DNA of 64,000 nt, from the NCBI RefSeq assembly GCF_000143535.2, contig NC_037311.1, forward strand, positions 2,728,001 through 2,792,000, read 5' to 3'. The position numbers were made by a program, and so were the translations under genes. The notes under the pieces were generated by a model. That model did no database searches. It saw nothing but the letters and a program-made list of their open reading frames with translations, and was not told the origin of the DNA. This DNA comes from Botrytis cinerea B05.10. Its lineage: Eukaryota; Ascomycota; Leotiomycetes; Helotiales; Sclerotiniaceae. Shown piece by piece: positions 45,301 through 57,780 of this stretch; position 1 is the first letter of the stretch, and every line of letters begins with the position of its first letter.

Positions 45301-47944
45301 TGTCTTTTATGTAGCCTGCGAGGTCGAGAACCTGCAGAACCCCAATTCCTGGAGTGTTCCAATACCTATTCTCCGGAAAACGACCAACATCGCCACTTAC
45401 GCCAATCGTGTTGACGGTGGCAATACGATATATGCTGCACTTGAGGATAGTACCTTCCAGCGTCTAACCCAAGATCCATTGGTCAGCAAGCTCTGGCGAG
45501 CTGATGGGATGCAGATTCCAGCGCGAGAGGACGTCATAACTCCTTCCACACCAATAACCTCCGTGACTACGACTGTGCGAATATCGTCGTCTCCAGGGGC
45601 AAAGCCACCCACAGGAAAGAATGCTGGCAAGTCCACAGTATATCTACGAGCCAGCTCCCGTACTCCTGTCTATGTGAATGGTATCTATCATGTACTGGAA
45701 GCATTGAAGACTAGCGAGGTGCTCACCGACCTACTTGGTGTGTTGACTATTGTCGAAGAAACACCCGATATGAGCGCAGCGATCCTCACTGTGTCGCTAG
45801 ATAACTTCCAGACCCAAACTATCATCGACCCCACACAAGTTGCCTTCGAAAAGCTCACTTCGCTTCAAACTTCCGATGAACTGAAGAAGGCGAAAGTTTA
45901 CCGGAATCCCATAGCAGGAGGAATTCGATCCGACTCGAAGCAGGACCTGCTCATTCCCAATGGGACCAACGCAGACGACGTAGACGTTATCGCCAAAAGT
46001 CTTGCCTTGATTGCTTCGTGCCGTCAAACCTTTGGAATTATACCGGGTGCTGCAGCTCCATCTCTGCGCCAGAACCAAAATCACCAGATTGTAGGGTCAG
46101 GATCCGACAACCAACGAAGTCGTCTCTCCAAGGACAACATAGCTAACTTTGCTTGGTGGAACCCCTTGGACTTGATCCCTTCCTCGGTCGGCGACCTTAT
46201 ACGAGGCTTACTCAATGGCGTAGGAAAGCTTGCAGGGCTGGTTTTTGATGCGGCCTCTAACGTGTATCATCTCGTGGTTAAGGTGGGTAAGTTGGTATAT
46301 CAGGCGGTGCTTGATACTGCAGAGGCATGCGTGAAGGCAGTTGTGTGGCTTTTCGATAAAGTCGCAGGTGCGGTTGAGGATGCTGTGCGTTATATCCGAT
46401 TGCTACTTGAGTGGGATGATATCGAGAACACTAAGGATGTCTTTCACCATTTCACACTGCTCTTCTTAAAACATCAGGTGGATCAGATCCCAAAGCTTCA
46501 GAAGGTTATTGACGATAAGATTCTTGCTATGGAAAAGAAGGTAGCAGGTTGGGCCGGAATCGAAGGACCTAAGAACAACTGGTCTGGGTTAGGTGAGGCC
46601 GGAAATCAGACTGCCGCTGGAGGTAGTAGCTCCGACCCCAATGAAGGCCAGACATCATTGTCCCGAACACTATCAAGTGCTTTCTCGAACAACGTTGGCT
46701 CGCTTGCTATCATTGGGGACGGCCCATCCATGAGCGAAGCCAAGAGTCTAATTACTATTCTTCTCGACGCCATTTCGAGTGAGGGCGAGGTCTTAGGAGC
46801 TGTCATTGGGCAGCTCAAAACTCTGGCCGAGGACTTTAGCTCTTTGAAACTCGCAGACATTCTCAAGCGGCTTGTAGGAATCATTGTCAACGGTGTTATG
46901 GGGAGTGCAAAGGTTGTGATTAATGCTTTGCTCAATGTGCTCCAGAGCATTGCATCGACGCTGGTTCAGTTATTGGATACGAAAATTTACATCCCAGTAA
47001 TCTCAGATATCCTCGGTAAATTAGGCTACCAAGGATTCTCATTTCTCGACCTGTTTACCTGGATCGCGGCAACAGGCTATACAATCGTCTTCAAGATTAC
47101 ACATGGTAAAGCACCATTCACCAGTGGCGAGTCCAAAACCATCACCGGTGCCATAGATTGGAATGCCCTAAAGGGGGTGGTGAATTCCGTGTCTACAACA
47201 GGCGAAAATATAGTTTCAAAAACGGGTGCAGGTCTCAAAATAGCTGCAATTGGTATGGGGGCTCTTCTCAAGGTCCTGACAGCTTTCGTTGCTCCTCTTG
47301 AAGCAGAGACCACAAGTGGAGATACTCCCGTTTCTACTGCAAAGATGATTCTCGACGTTCTAGCCGGCGGGACAATATCGGGTGTAAGTATGCTTGTGCC
47401 ATCCAACCCTATCAAAGACGAGATCGTCAGCAACATCAGTGAAGCTGTCTCTGGAATAGAGTTGCTTGTCTCGCTCATGTTCTCCAAAAAAGTGCAAGCA
47501 CAGCTTGGCAAGGTGGGAGGGACAGGAGTAAAGAACCTCCAAGCATCCAATGGTCGTGGCGTTGCTGCCATTATCAAGGCAGTCCTTGTTATCCCAAAGC
47601 TCTTCTGCACGGTATGGCATACGAATGAGCTGGCGGCGTTAGAGGATAGCGCAGATAAGACAGCGGATATTCTTGGGAGGGTCGCTGAAATTACTGGATT
47701 CTTGATCACTGTCACATATGCAATTGCAGTCAATGACAAGGATAAAGAGAGCCAGCAGATCTTTGTTATTGCTTTGGGGGTGGAGAACTTTGTCCTTGCT
47801 GGCGTGTTGGCCTATGAAGCGGGGAAGCTTGCGAGTAAAGGAGTCAGCTCAGCCATTGCTACTCGTATGATAAAAGAAAGTGCTGCGATCGGAGGAGCAC
47901 ATGGCTTTCGCATTGAAGAGCTTGTTTTCAAATCAAATAAATAG
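42341..47944 (+). CDS. giant intronless protein of unknown function, 1867 aa
   Basis: One perfect open frame of 1867 codons with a good start context and no intron. No signal peptide is seen. Residues 22-235 form a mixed alpha/beta region (YDFTVATSLESINAGLREFL ... YSLEQLYFDLNQ). Residues about 345-580 look like a second related module (WNWVTENEVSLKHGVVAINRNT ... FIFPAAQTFAF..PLFSVYQDLVCDINY). Residues about 637-1060 contain beta-strand repeats with small-polar turns (FELDSDGVLRVFLE, VYIVVDDTLYRLD, GRNEAGDVFYVACEV, NTIYAALEDSTFQRLTQD), suggesting a propeller. Residues about 1283-1395 and 1455-1850 are long hydrophobic or amphipathic helices, including LEWDDIENTKDVFHH. I do not recognise the family; TULIP-like lipid binding in the N-terminal half and membrane interaction in the C-terminal half are guesses. 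Base composition is near normal and there is no RIP decay, unlike everything around it. Confidence 0.9.
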   Translation: MPGQGSDKAYLSQFKNNDGGPKYDFTVATSLESINAGLREFLTVGNSPALRFCRFFTDEGVEYLMEWEDVLKITNNVDPFQIASKEGKAFKDDPTIQLLHDKGFSYGVMVQPGIPSCLSGRDFRNFAIVNFDSGIERVKFKLLFEDVIVVEDNAHVRAGKWTRWTQADEGDDDAWFVEADVNLTISALSDELDTPYFKNHPDERDKLMRQLNNISGTAYSLEQLYFDLNQTVLSPSSALKYLKSGEEVLPTGSAAQKAAVSAYKDGYEKIAKSQGEPLVTVTAVVQTKDASDLQMTAFERQISKLKDSNGSVIQNPTKLQKAAATLDYLCTTKPGAGPPSTNSFNWNWVTENEVSLKHGVVAINRNTIAKYFLKQLLDPKISDNSLRRFCVRIQPYWSNGGYGVPVAPFQEPDSAIVTDNGRTVIQVSYDYKGRADLDDSRLYFDSSYTCDVSFYDNIIEVKHVSKFWTDFSVWGSVGAGYFIWSESTESLSISVDSKGELYTQSNYDQVINDKHDHLEDTHDNVRGWRNGVLAQLYPFTPVLNVGSVNNFIFPAAQTFAFTKPLFSVYQDLVCDINYLSPSGQAVQSQWSQPQQRLLKMAARPSTIEAPKDSLAWSCEYIHNYVGGMRKMAPTTKQFLALQNEEGHGMVFELDSDGVLRVFLEKSGQADTPTGWQVADLSTTTLAARCPGGVVTRFDVAQSELDGSIGLMMAVRAADTDVLFTALHKSAYYTEWVDNPGWKKLEYDGTYQTTTGQIHQALTTKITISGTYFAEIGGGQYLVVDLNRPENGKPHIERYHIVDGDWVIHPIGLDVESDSYLSVVGRIKLSKAVEATERQVVSEAHGKAQAAGQKFAAKPKDRSSDGLYTLGRAGSSVQFEFRPLENDYSDIVPPTVRLLQCPGGGKMPSAITVARHNDWEKDLDRYAFTDVYIVVDDTLYRLDNAAQMSKTDRSVAICTNDLLSQTTILLGTVRHGITTIWGRNEAGDVFYVACEVENLQNPNSWSVPIPILRKTTNIATYANRVDGGNTIYAALEDSTFQRLTQDPLVSKLWRADGMQIPAREDVITPSTPITSVTTTVRISSSPGAKPPTGKNAGKSTVYLRASSRTPVYVNGIYHVLEALKTSEVLTDLLGVLTIVEETPDMSAAILTVSLDNFQTQTIIDPTQVAFEKLTSLQTSDELKKAKVYRNPIAGGIRSDSKQDLLIPNGTNADDVDVIAKSLALIASCRQTFGIIPGAAAPSLRQNQNHQIVGSGSDNQRSRLSKDNIANFAWWNPLDLIPSSVGDLIRGLLNGVGKLAGLVFDAASNVYHLVVKVGKLVYQAVLDTAEACVKAVVWLFDKVAGAVEDAVRYIRLLLEWDDIENTKDVFHHFTLLFLKHQVDQIPKLQKVIDDKILAMEKKVAGWAGIEGPKNNWSGLGEAGNQTAAGGSSSDPNEGQTSLSRTLSSAFSNNVGSLAIIGDGPSMSEAKSLITILLDAISSEGEVLGAVIGQLKTLAEDFSSLKLADILKRLVGIIVNGVMGSAKVVINALLNVLQSIASTLVQLLDTKIYIPVISDILGKLGYQGFSFLDLFTWIAATGYTIVFKITHGKAPFTSGESKTITGAIDWNALKGVVNSVSTTGENIVSKTGAGLKIAAIGMGALLKVLTAFVAPLEAETTSGDTPVSTAKMILDVLAGGTISGVSMLVPSNPIKDEIVSNISEAVSGIELLVSLMFSKKVQAQLGKVGGTGVKNLQASNGRGVAAIIKAVLVIPKLFCTVWHTNELAALEDSADKTADILGRVAEITGFLITVTYAIAVNDKDKESQQIFVIALGVENFVLAGVLAYEAGKLASKGVSSAIATRMIKESAAIGGAHGFRIEELVFKSNK

Positions 47945-48157
47945 TCACTTGGTAGATAGTTGAGGATTCAGTTTGAATTGTTTGTTGTTTAGCCTAGGTC
48001 AGAGATGGAATTTTCTGAATAATCCAATATTTGAATACGCTTCATTCTGTATGAATTAACTTTTTATATCTTGTAATCAAAGACTCGGATGTATACAAAT
48101 AAAGTATATATCTAATTGGCCAATTCTTATACTTCTGCATCACGAGCTTTCTTGCAA

Positions 48158-48436
48158 TTACACTTCGATGCTAAATTGCTGCAGCATCTGCGCTGCTTCT
48201 GAATCTTGGGCCTCGATTTGTTTCAAGGATAGATTCCAAGTCGAATATAGAGTCTTGTTTTCATATTCTTGAGCTTCATCGCAATACTGAGCTAATTCAT
48301 CCCAGCTTTCTTTGTATATCTGTAAGTAACATCCAAAACTGTCTACTATCTGGTATATATATACTCCAGCTGTAGCTAATGCGAGTGGTAGTCCGTCGAG
48401 ACGAACCACTACAAGACATTGCGCATTATAATCTAT
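48158..48436 (-). pseudogene. NB-ARC / NLR-type receptor fragment
   Basis: The minus-strand frame reads CLVVRLDGLPLALATAGVYI, then YLQIYKESWDELAQY, YENKTLYSTWNLSLKQIEAQDSEAAQMLQQFSIEV and a stop. The GLPLALATAGxY box with ESW..L and TLYSTW..S is the typical end of the NB-ARC domain of fungal STAND/NLR proteins, which act in non-self recognition. Only about 90 codons remain: an in-frame TGA lies just upstream, and the stop comes where the family continues for hundreds of residues. It is therefore a truncated remnant unless spliced to an exon I did not find. Confidence 0.7.
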
Positions 48437-48553
48437 TCACAGCAGATTCATCGGTTAGTTAATTTTAACTATTGTACTTAATACTATAGATAACATTGTT
48501 TCGTAACCTTCAGCTAATACCTCGATAAGGCACTAACGATATGAGAATACTGC

Positions 48554-48838
48554 TTATATCACGATTCCTAGCTCTTGTAAACAAATCTTCTCCTCACCTC
48601 TACCATCATATAACTCGGCCGCCATGGAAATTTGTATCGCACTCCGCACCACTGAAAGTATTGCCAATACAAAAGGTAAAGGCCCGTAGAATGAAGCGAA
48701 GTAGTCCGAGTATTGCACATGAACACGATGGAAGATGAACTTCTCTAGGAAGACTTTTGAATACAAGTTTAGTCTTGTAAGCCGAATTTCGCTATAGACA
48801 TACCGCCCATCAACATTATTATTGCTATAGTGTTCCAA
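48554..48838 (-). pseudogene. fragment of a membrane-anchored fungal protein
   Basis: The frame reads RLTRLNLYSKVFLEKFIFHRVHVQYSDYFASFYGPLPFVLAILSVVRSAIQISMA. The pattern of a basic helix, an aromatic YFASFYGP turn and a final hydrophobic helix resembles the C-terminal membrane tail of certain uncharacterised fungal proteins (family label uncertain, possibly DUF6601-like). No upstream domain or credible start is attached, so I read it as a gene scrap next to the NLR fragment. Confidence 0.4.
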
Positions 48839-49115
48839 AAGCGCGATAAAATCGCAAAATTTAGGAAATATAATACGCAGGAGTTAGTTAAAGCTTATCG
48901 TCGATAGCGATACGAAAGTCTGATTTATATTTAGACTGCGCAAAAATTATTTATGCCCGTGGATAATCTACAAACAATCTGTTCCACAGATTATCTATCA
49001 AAAACCCTATTTGCTCTATAGATTATCTATCAAAGTTTGAAAATTATTTGCTTTATATAAATAATCCACAGATTATTTATAAATTATTTATAACTTTTTT
49101 ATAATATCTATAATT

Positions 49116-49270
49116 ACTAGCCGTCGGAGAAAAAGAATTTTACAGACTGTGAATTCATAGTAGCTTTTTTTCTATTTTTTTTTAAGATATATAAAATTTT
49201 AATTTTAATTCTTTAATCTTTATGGGGGCCAGCCCCCAAGCCCCCGATCCTCGCTACGCTCGAGATTTAA
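49116..49270 (+). repeat. short dispersed repeat, copy B
   Basis: About 155 bp matching copy A at 30199 from ACTAGCCGTCGG to the cassette GGGGGCCAGCCCCC ... TCGCTACGCTCGAG, with a TTAATTATAAATAATA tail instead of a long perfect (AAT)n. Its orientation is the same as copy A. Differences are mostly transitions plus small length changes in T-runs. Confidence 0.8.
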
Positions 49271-49432
49271 TTATAAATAATACTAATCTATTCATATAAT
49301 TTAATAATTTTATCAATTAAAATAATTTTATTCTGGTATTGATATATTATTTATAACTAATTAGAAGATATTTTATAAATGTGATTATATAATACATAGA
49401 GTAAATTTCTATTTGATTTGCTTTTACGAATC

Positions 49433-51063
<1,631 letters not shown>

Positions 51064-52654
51064 TTACCCTAACAATCCCTTATCAGCCCCCTCATTCTTC
51101 CCCCTCGCATCCACCACCACCTCTCTCGCTCCATCCTCCTCAAAAACATATCTCTCCCACCTCTGCGTCACCTTTCCACACCACGGATCCACCCACTTCG
51201 TCCACGCATTGGCCATCGCATACAGCGTGACAAACCAAACCAACAACATACTATACCACCTAAACCTTCCACACATATGAAGCACCCCCCTCACAGTCTC
51301 GCCCTTCTCATTGACCGAATCCTCGGGCATCGAAACTCCATACAACATCCAAATCAACGACGTTCTCAAAAGCGTGCCATGAATTAAATAAACCGCAAAC
51401 GAATTCTTTCCAAACCAGAGTAAGTATTTATTGGCGAGGAAATCTTTACACAGCGGAGAGAAGTGAATTCCGAGCGCGATCAGATCGAGACCGAGGCCCG
51501 AGTAAAAACGAGGAACATCAGGATCGTGAGGGAAAATCCAGAGAGAGAGATTGTAGAGAGATTGCGACCAGGCTTGAAGTTCGGGTTTTCCTTCGGGATA
51601 CGAAGCGAAGATTAAACCGAGGACAATAAGTGAGGGGGCGAGGTAATAGCGGGGCCACGTAACGGTTTTGAGCCAGTCGATGTGGGGTGGATGTTGAGAG
51701 AGATCGGAGAGAAATGTTCCAAAGAAGAATTGCATTCCGAACGCAGCTGAAGGGAGAATTAGTATTTGAATCATGTCCCAAGAGAAAAGGTGAAATGGTA
51801 AAGAATCATGGAGTAATCCAATCAGTCAATTTCACAACTGAAGAAAAAAACTTACAATCATTCGCCACGTAAAAATAAACAAACAATGCCATACTCGACA
51901 TCATTCTATATCTCGCCTTCATCCCCGCCGTCCCCAACATAAAAACATAAACCATCATTGCCCCCTTCAGCAACGGCAACAAAGTCCACTGATTCCCATC
52001 ATAAATATTCCATCCTCTCGTCCACGTCGTGATCAAATGATACAGCAAGCTCTTGACCGCATCCCCAAAATAAGGCGTGATATCCGGACTCGTCGCTTCA
52101 ATCCACCAACTATCCGATCTCTTCGCCACCTTGTAAATTCCAAACTGACACAAAAACCAAATAATCGTCGTCGCAATTGTGGTTGGCAAAACTAGACGCG
52201 GAACCCGTCGAAATGCCGAACGAGAAATCGTATTGAAACATGCCGTTTGATTACCCGCGCGGCATTGACGGATGGGTTTCAGAGCGCAGACGTATCCTGT
52301 GACGAGGGAGAAAATCGTGACCCCAATGCGACCTTGAGGGAGAATGCGAAAGATGGGAAGCTGGAGGAGACGTGGACGAAGTCCTTCGCCGGAACTGGGG
52401 AGGAAAAGATCGGGATCGAAGGCTCGTGCGATATGGGTTGCTACTACGAGGAGGGATGCGATTCCTCGAAGACCCTATTGTTTGATTTTGTTAGAGATGA
52501 TTGGCTGATTAATTGGTTGGCTGATGGATGGACCGATGAATTGATTGAGTGACATGATGTGATGTGATAGATCAATTGCAAAAATAAGCATCCAAGGAAC
52601 GAATATCATAACACTTACATCAACCCATTTCACATTTTCCGTCTTGTTCGACAT
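51064..52654 (-). CDS. acyltransferase-3 family integral membrane protein, 445 aa, three exons
   Basis: Exons on the minus strand are 52654-52619 (12 codons), 52474-51856 and 51746-51064; introns are 144 and 109 bp with donors GTAAGT and acceptors AATAG and TTCAG. Joining gives MSNKTENVKWVD-GLRGIASLLVVATHIARAFD, the classic start of the acyltransferase-3 (PF01757-type) family with its membrane His (VATHIAR), and ...YVAND-SAFGMQFFFGTFLSDL. Several hydrophobic helices follow, including NKYLLWFGKNSFAVYLIHGTLLRTSLIW, a conserved late segment of the family. Such enzymes move acyl groups onto sugars, sterols or peptides at membranes; the acceptor here is unknown. The N-terminal exon is too short to be found as an open frame. 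Confidence 0.92.
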
Positions 52655-54687
52655 GATTGTGACGCTGACGATAATTTGACGATAGGTAAAAAGTAACCTT
52701 GCAAACTTTATAATTACTCAAACTCCACCCTCATAGACCGGCGATGCATTCGAGTGCGACAATTGTAAAAGAATTCTTTCGCGCAAATAAATGAGTGAAG
52801 AAAGAAAGGAAAGAAAAGTTGGCCGAGAAGGAAATCAAGAGACCGTGTAGGTAGATCTCTAAGAGACCTGGGTAGAAAGATACCTGGCTGGGTAGAAGAT
52901 ACCTGGGTAAGATATCGATCTAGATCTCGATATAAAAGAAGAAGCCAGCCACTCTTTCTTATCCTGTTTTATCTGTACCCCCCAACCGTTTGCCGCAAAT
53001 GAGGCAGGTATCGTAACCTCGTCAAGGATAGAGAGATGAATCTTGTGCAGCCAGATTTCTCAATGTGTAGGATTTTCGAATAAATGAGCGTGGAGAGACC
53101 GAGCAGATGCGAGGTGAAGAAACGGGAGAATCGAGGTAAAATCAAAACCAAAATCAAAAAAAAAAAACGAAACCGGATGGAAGATCAAATGAGAAGCAGT
53201 CTCGGTTTCAATCTACTCCAAGTCAAATCGGATCCAGATCCCACTCCAATCTCTAGGTCTTGATTATATACGTCCGTCCCGGTAACACATGAAGAAATGA
53301 AGAGAAGGTCGAGAAGGAAAAGCGGATCGATGCACTCCCACACAATATGAGACGAACGGAGTTTGTACGATTGAAGGCAGGTCGGGAGACAGGTAATGTA
53401 TGTATGTATGTATGTATGTATATACCCTTCCCGGCATGTAGCTATTTATTTGGTAAGGATATGCGCATCTATCTCGTCTACCTACTGGGTAATTAAAGCA
53501 AATCAAATCAAACCAAATCAAACCAAATCAAATAGATTAATCAATCAAGCAACCAACCAACCCAGATCAGTCGAAAATCGCCCAAGGACATTGATTGCGC
53601 TGCACAGGAAAAACATGTAACACGCACGCATGTCGGATCACAAGCATAAACGGTAAGGTCGAGGGATGGCAAGCTCCGTGAGGCAAGTTGCATGAACAGG
53701 TTTGATGCGAAGGAACAGCCACGGGAGGACATGTACGTCGGATGAGAATGCAAAGACTGTAAGCTCGAGCTAGCAGTGACGGATGGAGATGTACCCAGAT
53801 AGGGAGGTAGGGAGGTCGCGAGTAGGGAAGGAGCTAGCTGGGTAGTTGATTAGCTCGCGCGAGGTCTTGGTATCTCTTGGTATCTCTAGGTGTCTGGTAA
53901 ATGAATGCCGGGATTCTTATTTCTGTTTTAACTTCTGGGGTGGCTAGGGTCTACGTACGATGGACGATGCATTCGAGGAGTGGCTATCTATTCCTTACAT
54001 CACGTCATTGGAAGATGGAGGGATGTGAGGGAGGGAGGGAGGGGATGGTGTTGGCACGTAGATGATTGAATGGAGTTGAGTGAGGTCGGGAGACATTTGA
54101 AGATGCTTTGTCGGTTAGATTATGAGTGGATGTGATGTGAGGGAATGGGAATGGGAATTACATGAAAGGATGTGTGAAGCACGTATGACATATATCTATA
54201 CATCTATAGAAGTAGAAGTAGAAGTAGATGTGAACTCAGCACAACTAGCTAGCCACTGCTTACCCGTCACTCCGACCACCCCCCAATGCCCAGGTACGTA
54301 GCGAGATAGCAATCGACCATGGCGATTATCATATCCCATCCCATCCCATCCCATCCATCCCGTGACGATCAACAGACCGATGACAAACACCCAAGCGACA
54401 TGGATATTTATAGTTAACCTCCGCGCACACAATTGCTTCCGACATCCGACTTGGAAGTTCTTGATTCGCCCATACCCACGTCTCCAGGGCACGATTCTCG
54501 CAATACCAAGAGATGAAGAAATGAGGGCATCCACATTTTGGACTTGGACTTGGATGGATGCAGACTTGGAACATGCAAGTACTCTGTGCATCTCATCCAT
54601 TCGATTCATCTGGGTATTCGACTGGTTACTGGTTACTGGTTGCTGGTTGCTGGTTACTGGCCACTTGGAAGATTGTCTCTGTGTATT

Positions 54688-54732
54688 GATGGGGGCAAGC
54701 CCCCAAACCCCCATAGCTCGCTGCGCTCGAAA
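54688..54732 (+). repeat. GC-rich cassette, copy C of the dispersed repeat 3' end
   Basis: GATGGGGGCAAGCCCCCAAA followed by CCCCCATAGCTCGCTGCGCTCGA. This matches the last about 45 bp of copies A and B but lacks their body. GGGGGCAAGCCCCC can fold back on itself. Confidence 0.65.
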
Positions 54733-54786
54733 TGTTGAAGATATCGAAGGATTTCCTTTTCCAATACTTTCTTTCCCCTTAGTCTG

Positions 54787-54826
54787 CCCCTACGGCAGTA
54801 GCCCCCGGAGGGCCAGCGGAGCGTCA
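54787..54826. repeat. GC-rich hairpin-forming motif
   Basis: CCCCTACGGCAGTAGCCCCCGGAGGG and the following CCAGCGGAGCG contain short self-complementary arms (CCCTACGGCAGTAG, CCCCCGGAGGG) in an otherwise AT-balanced stretch, 55 bp after cassette C. The look is that of mobile GC-cluster or double-hairpin elements known from fungal mitochondrial DNA. Confidence 0.4.
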
Positions 54827-56592
54827 CTCAATCAAAGCGATTCCAATCTTCAGAAGCCTTCATTTTGCTTCTTTTCTTCTCTTGTTCTTGGAGCTTTTAT
54901 GAAACATGCTTTAATTGTAGCGCTTGGAGGTCCAATTCTAATTCTAGGCGCTCAACTAACATTCCGAAACATCAATTCATACTTTCCTACCTGTCTAGTA
55001 TCTACCCTCCCCAACTAACCACATCTCGACTAATAATACGAGTACCGATGCTAAATCCCTCTAGCTCTCACACGATGCGATAGATAAGATGATGAAATCG
55101 GGTCGGAGCGCAATTCAATTGAAGGAGGTGAAGCAGGAAAGACGGACACATCTAATCGCCGATCGAATGAAAGGAACAAGAAGAGAAAAGAAAAGAGACG
55201 GACAAATATGAAGGTACACGCCGTTCGCTGTCAAACGTGATTAAAGTGGGTTTGCACAGGAGGATACTTAGTTACTTAGTTACTTATTACTAACGTTATA
55301 CTTGAAAGGGAATTGGATTGGTGTCAGGCCAGGCCATGCCAGGGATATTCTCCAACTTTTTTTCTTCTTTTTTTGTGGAAGGGAGAGGGAAGTTTGTCTT
55401 TCATTTGGGCGTACCTACATCGTATCACGTGAGAGTGTGTGTGTGAGGGTGGTGTGGGGTCAGTCATTGGGGTTGAAGAAGACGGAGCCATGTAGAGAAA
55501 GGTTCGAGAATATCTATTTATATAAGTAACATCTAGAATGTCTGTTTCAGCACACAAAGTATACTTTTTTACTTTTTGCATCTTTCTCCCTCTCTACACA
55601 TCCATCCATCCATCTATCCATCCATCCATCCATCTATCAATCCCATCACCCATCACCCATCACCCATCACCACATCTCCATCTCCCCATCTCCCAGTCTC
55701 CCGTTCAGTTCATCCCTCACTCCAACTCCCAACTTCCCAACTTCCCAGCCCCAAACCTCAAACCAAACTCAAAAATCCCAAACCCCTATCCAAGAACCAA
55801 GAACCAAGAACCAAGAGCCACACCCTTATTCACACCAAGACCCGACCAGCATCCCCTTAACTTATGCATAATAATTGAAGAACGGCTCATCCCATCCCAT
55901 CCCATCCCGTGCACCCACCACTCCCTCCTCCTCTCTCATTAATTGCAGATGACATTACGTAACACAGCCATCGGAGATTGAAGATCACAGATGATTAAAA
56001 GATTTAAAAGATTCAAAAATTCAAAAGTCAAAGATTGAAAAATTCCACCCCCCTCTCCCTCCCCCTGAATTCTCACACACCACGTGAGTAGCTCGAGTAG
56101 TACTACTGACTGACTGACCAAATAACTAATAACCATCTATCTATCTATCTATCTACATCCCAGCCAAGCTAAGCTAAGCTAAGCTAAGCTCATCGACAAA
56201 GAAACAACCGGCCGAAATTGAAGAGTTCAAAAACATGCATGGTTTTGGTTTTGGTTTTGGTTTTGGTTTTGGTTTTGCTGGTGGGTGTGTGTGTGTATGT
56301 GTGTGTGTGGGTGTGTGCACAGTAATAATAATTACTCATCTTCGGCCGCTTTTATTCTTCTCCGAAGAGCGAAGATGGTTGTGATTATTCATATGTGTTA
56401 CCCCACATCATATCCGTCTGGTATTTTACTGTGTGGTGGTATGATGTTGTGTGTATGTAGGTAGATGTGTATAATAATTGATAGATGGATGGATCGATAC
56501 ACTGATGAATAGGTAGATTGATTATGATAAATGAGTAATAACAAGTAGTTATTAGTTATGTTATTAGTAATGTCATGTAAGTAACTAACCTT

Positions 56593-56624
<32 letters not shown>

Positions 56625-57780
56625 TCTTATTGACTGTCTAGACTAGTTAATGAAAAAGTACAATAAGTTGAGTAAACCAATTATCCTCTCTCTCTCTCTC
56701 TCTCTTCTACAATAAATCACTACTGGGAATGAATAGATACAGATGCGAGATTCAATCAATCGATACAATATTCAGTTAATGTATATTTATTATAATCGAT
56801 TTACACACGAGTTATCATACTTATAAGTTATGTATATATACTTCGTATCCGTATCTGCAATTCTGTCGATCTCTGAGTTGCGTAATTGAATTCGTGTTGT
56901 GAGTAGTTGTATATATGTGTATCTCTAACTTGGTTATATATATATATATATAACTCGGTATTATAATAAAGGTACATAAGTATACAAGTATATATACATA
57001 CATACATACATACAAATGAAAAAAAAGAGGTAATCTTGATTGAAAACATCCACTTACTCACTCACTCACTCACTCACCTATTTCCCCATTATATTCATTC
57101 ATCTCTCGTCCTCCTTAAGCTTCACTCACACCTTCCACATCGTGCAAACCCCAATTTCGAATTATCTCTCCCCGGATTCCATCTCATTTATCCATCCGGC
57201 TCTTTCACCATCCCATCCCATCCCATCCCATCCCATATCCGCACACCCACCTAGTCCTCTATCCTCTATCCTCTATCCCCCATCCTCGTACTCATACTCA
57301 TACTCATAGTTACTAACTAACTTACAACCCTAATAATACCAATACTAACACTAATACAATAATACAACACGCCAATCCTCCATCCCGACCCCAACCCCAA
57401 CCCCATCTCATCCGAACCGTCGATCCATCGTATCCGGCAGAACCACCTCCCTCCCTTCACCATCCTCGTAATCTCGGTCCCGAAATCGTACCGACTTTTC
57501 ATCTTACCTCGTGATTTGTGTTTTGCTTACGCGTATTAGTGTTGTATCGTATCGTATCTCAGAGTAACTTGTGCGTCGATGAGCATATGAGTAAATTGTG
57601 CGATATGATAATGTGAAATAAAATCGATCTGTCTATCTCGTGTTCAGTATAAGATATAAGGAAGAATAAGTAAGTATAGATAAGTGTAGTGTAGTATAGT
57701 GTAGTATAGTGTAGTATAGTGTAGTATAGTGTAGTATAGTGTAGTATAGTATATCTAAATTCACTTCTTTTTATTTATAA

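Noticed and set aside
54196..55018. Frames of 172 and 218 codons on opposite strands
   Set aside because: They overlap each other and simple repeats (CCCAT, GGTTACT), include the GC cassette and show no family features.
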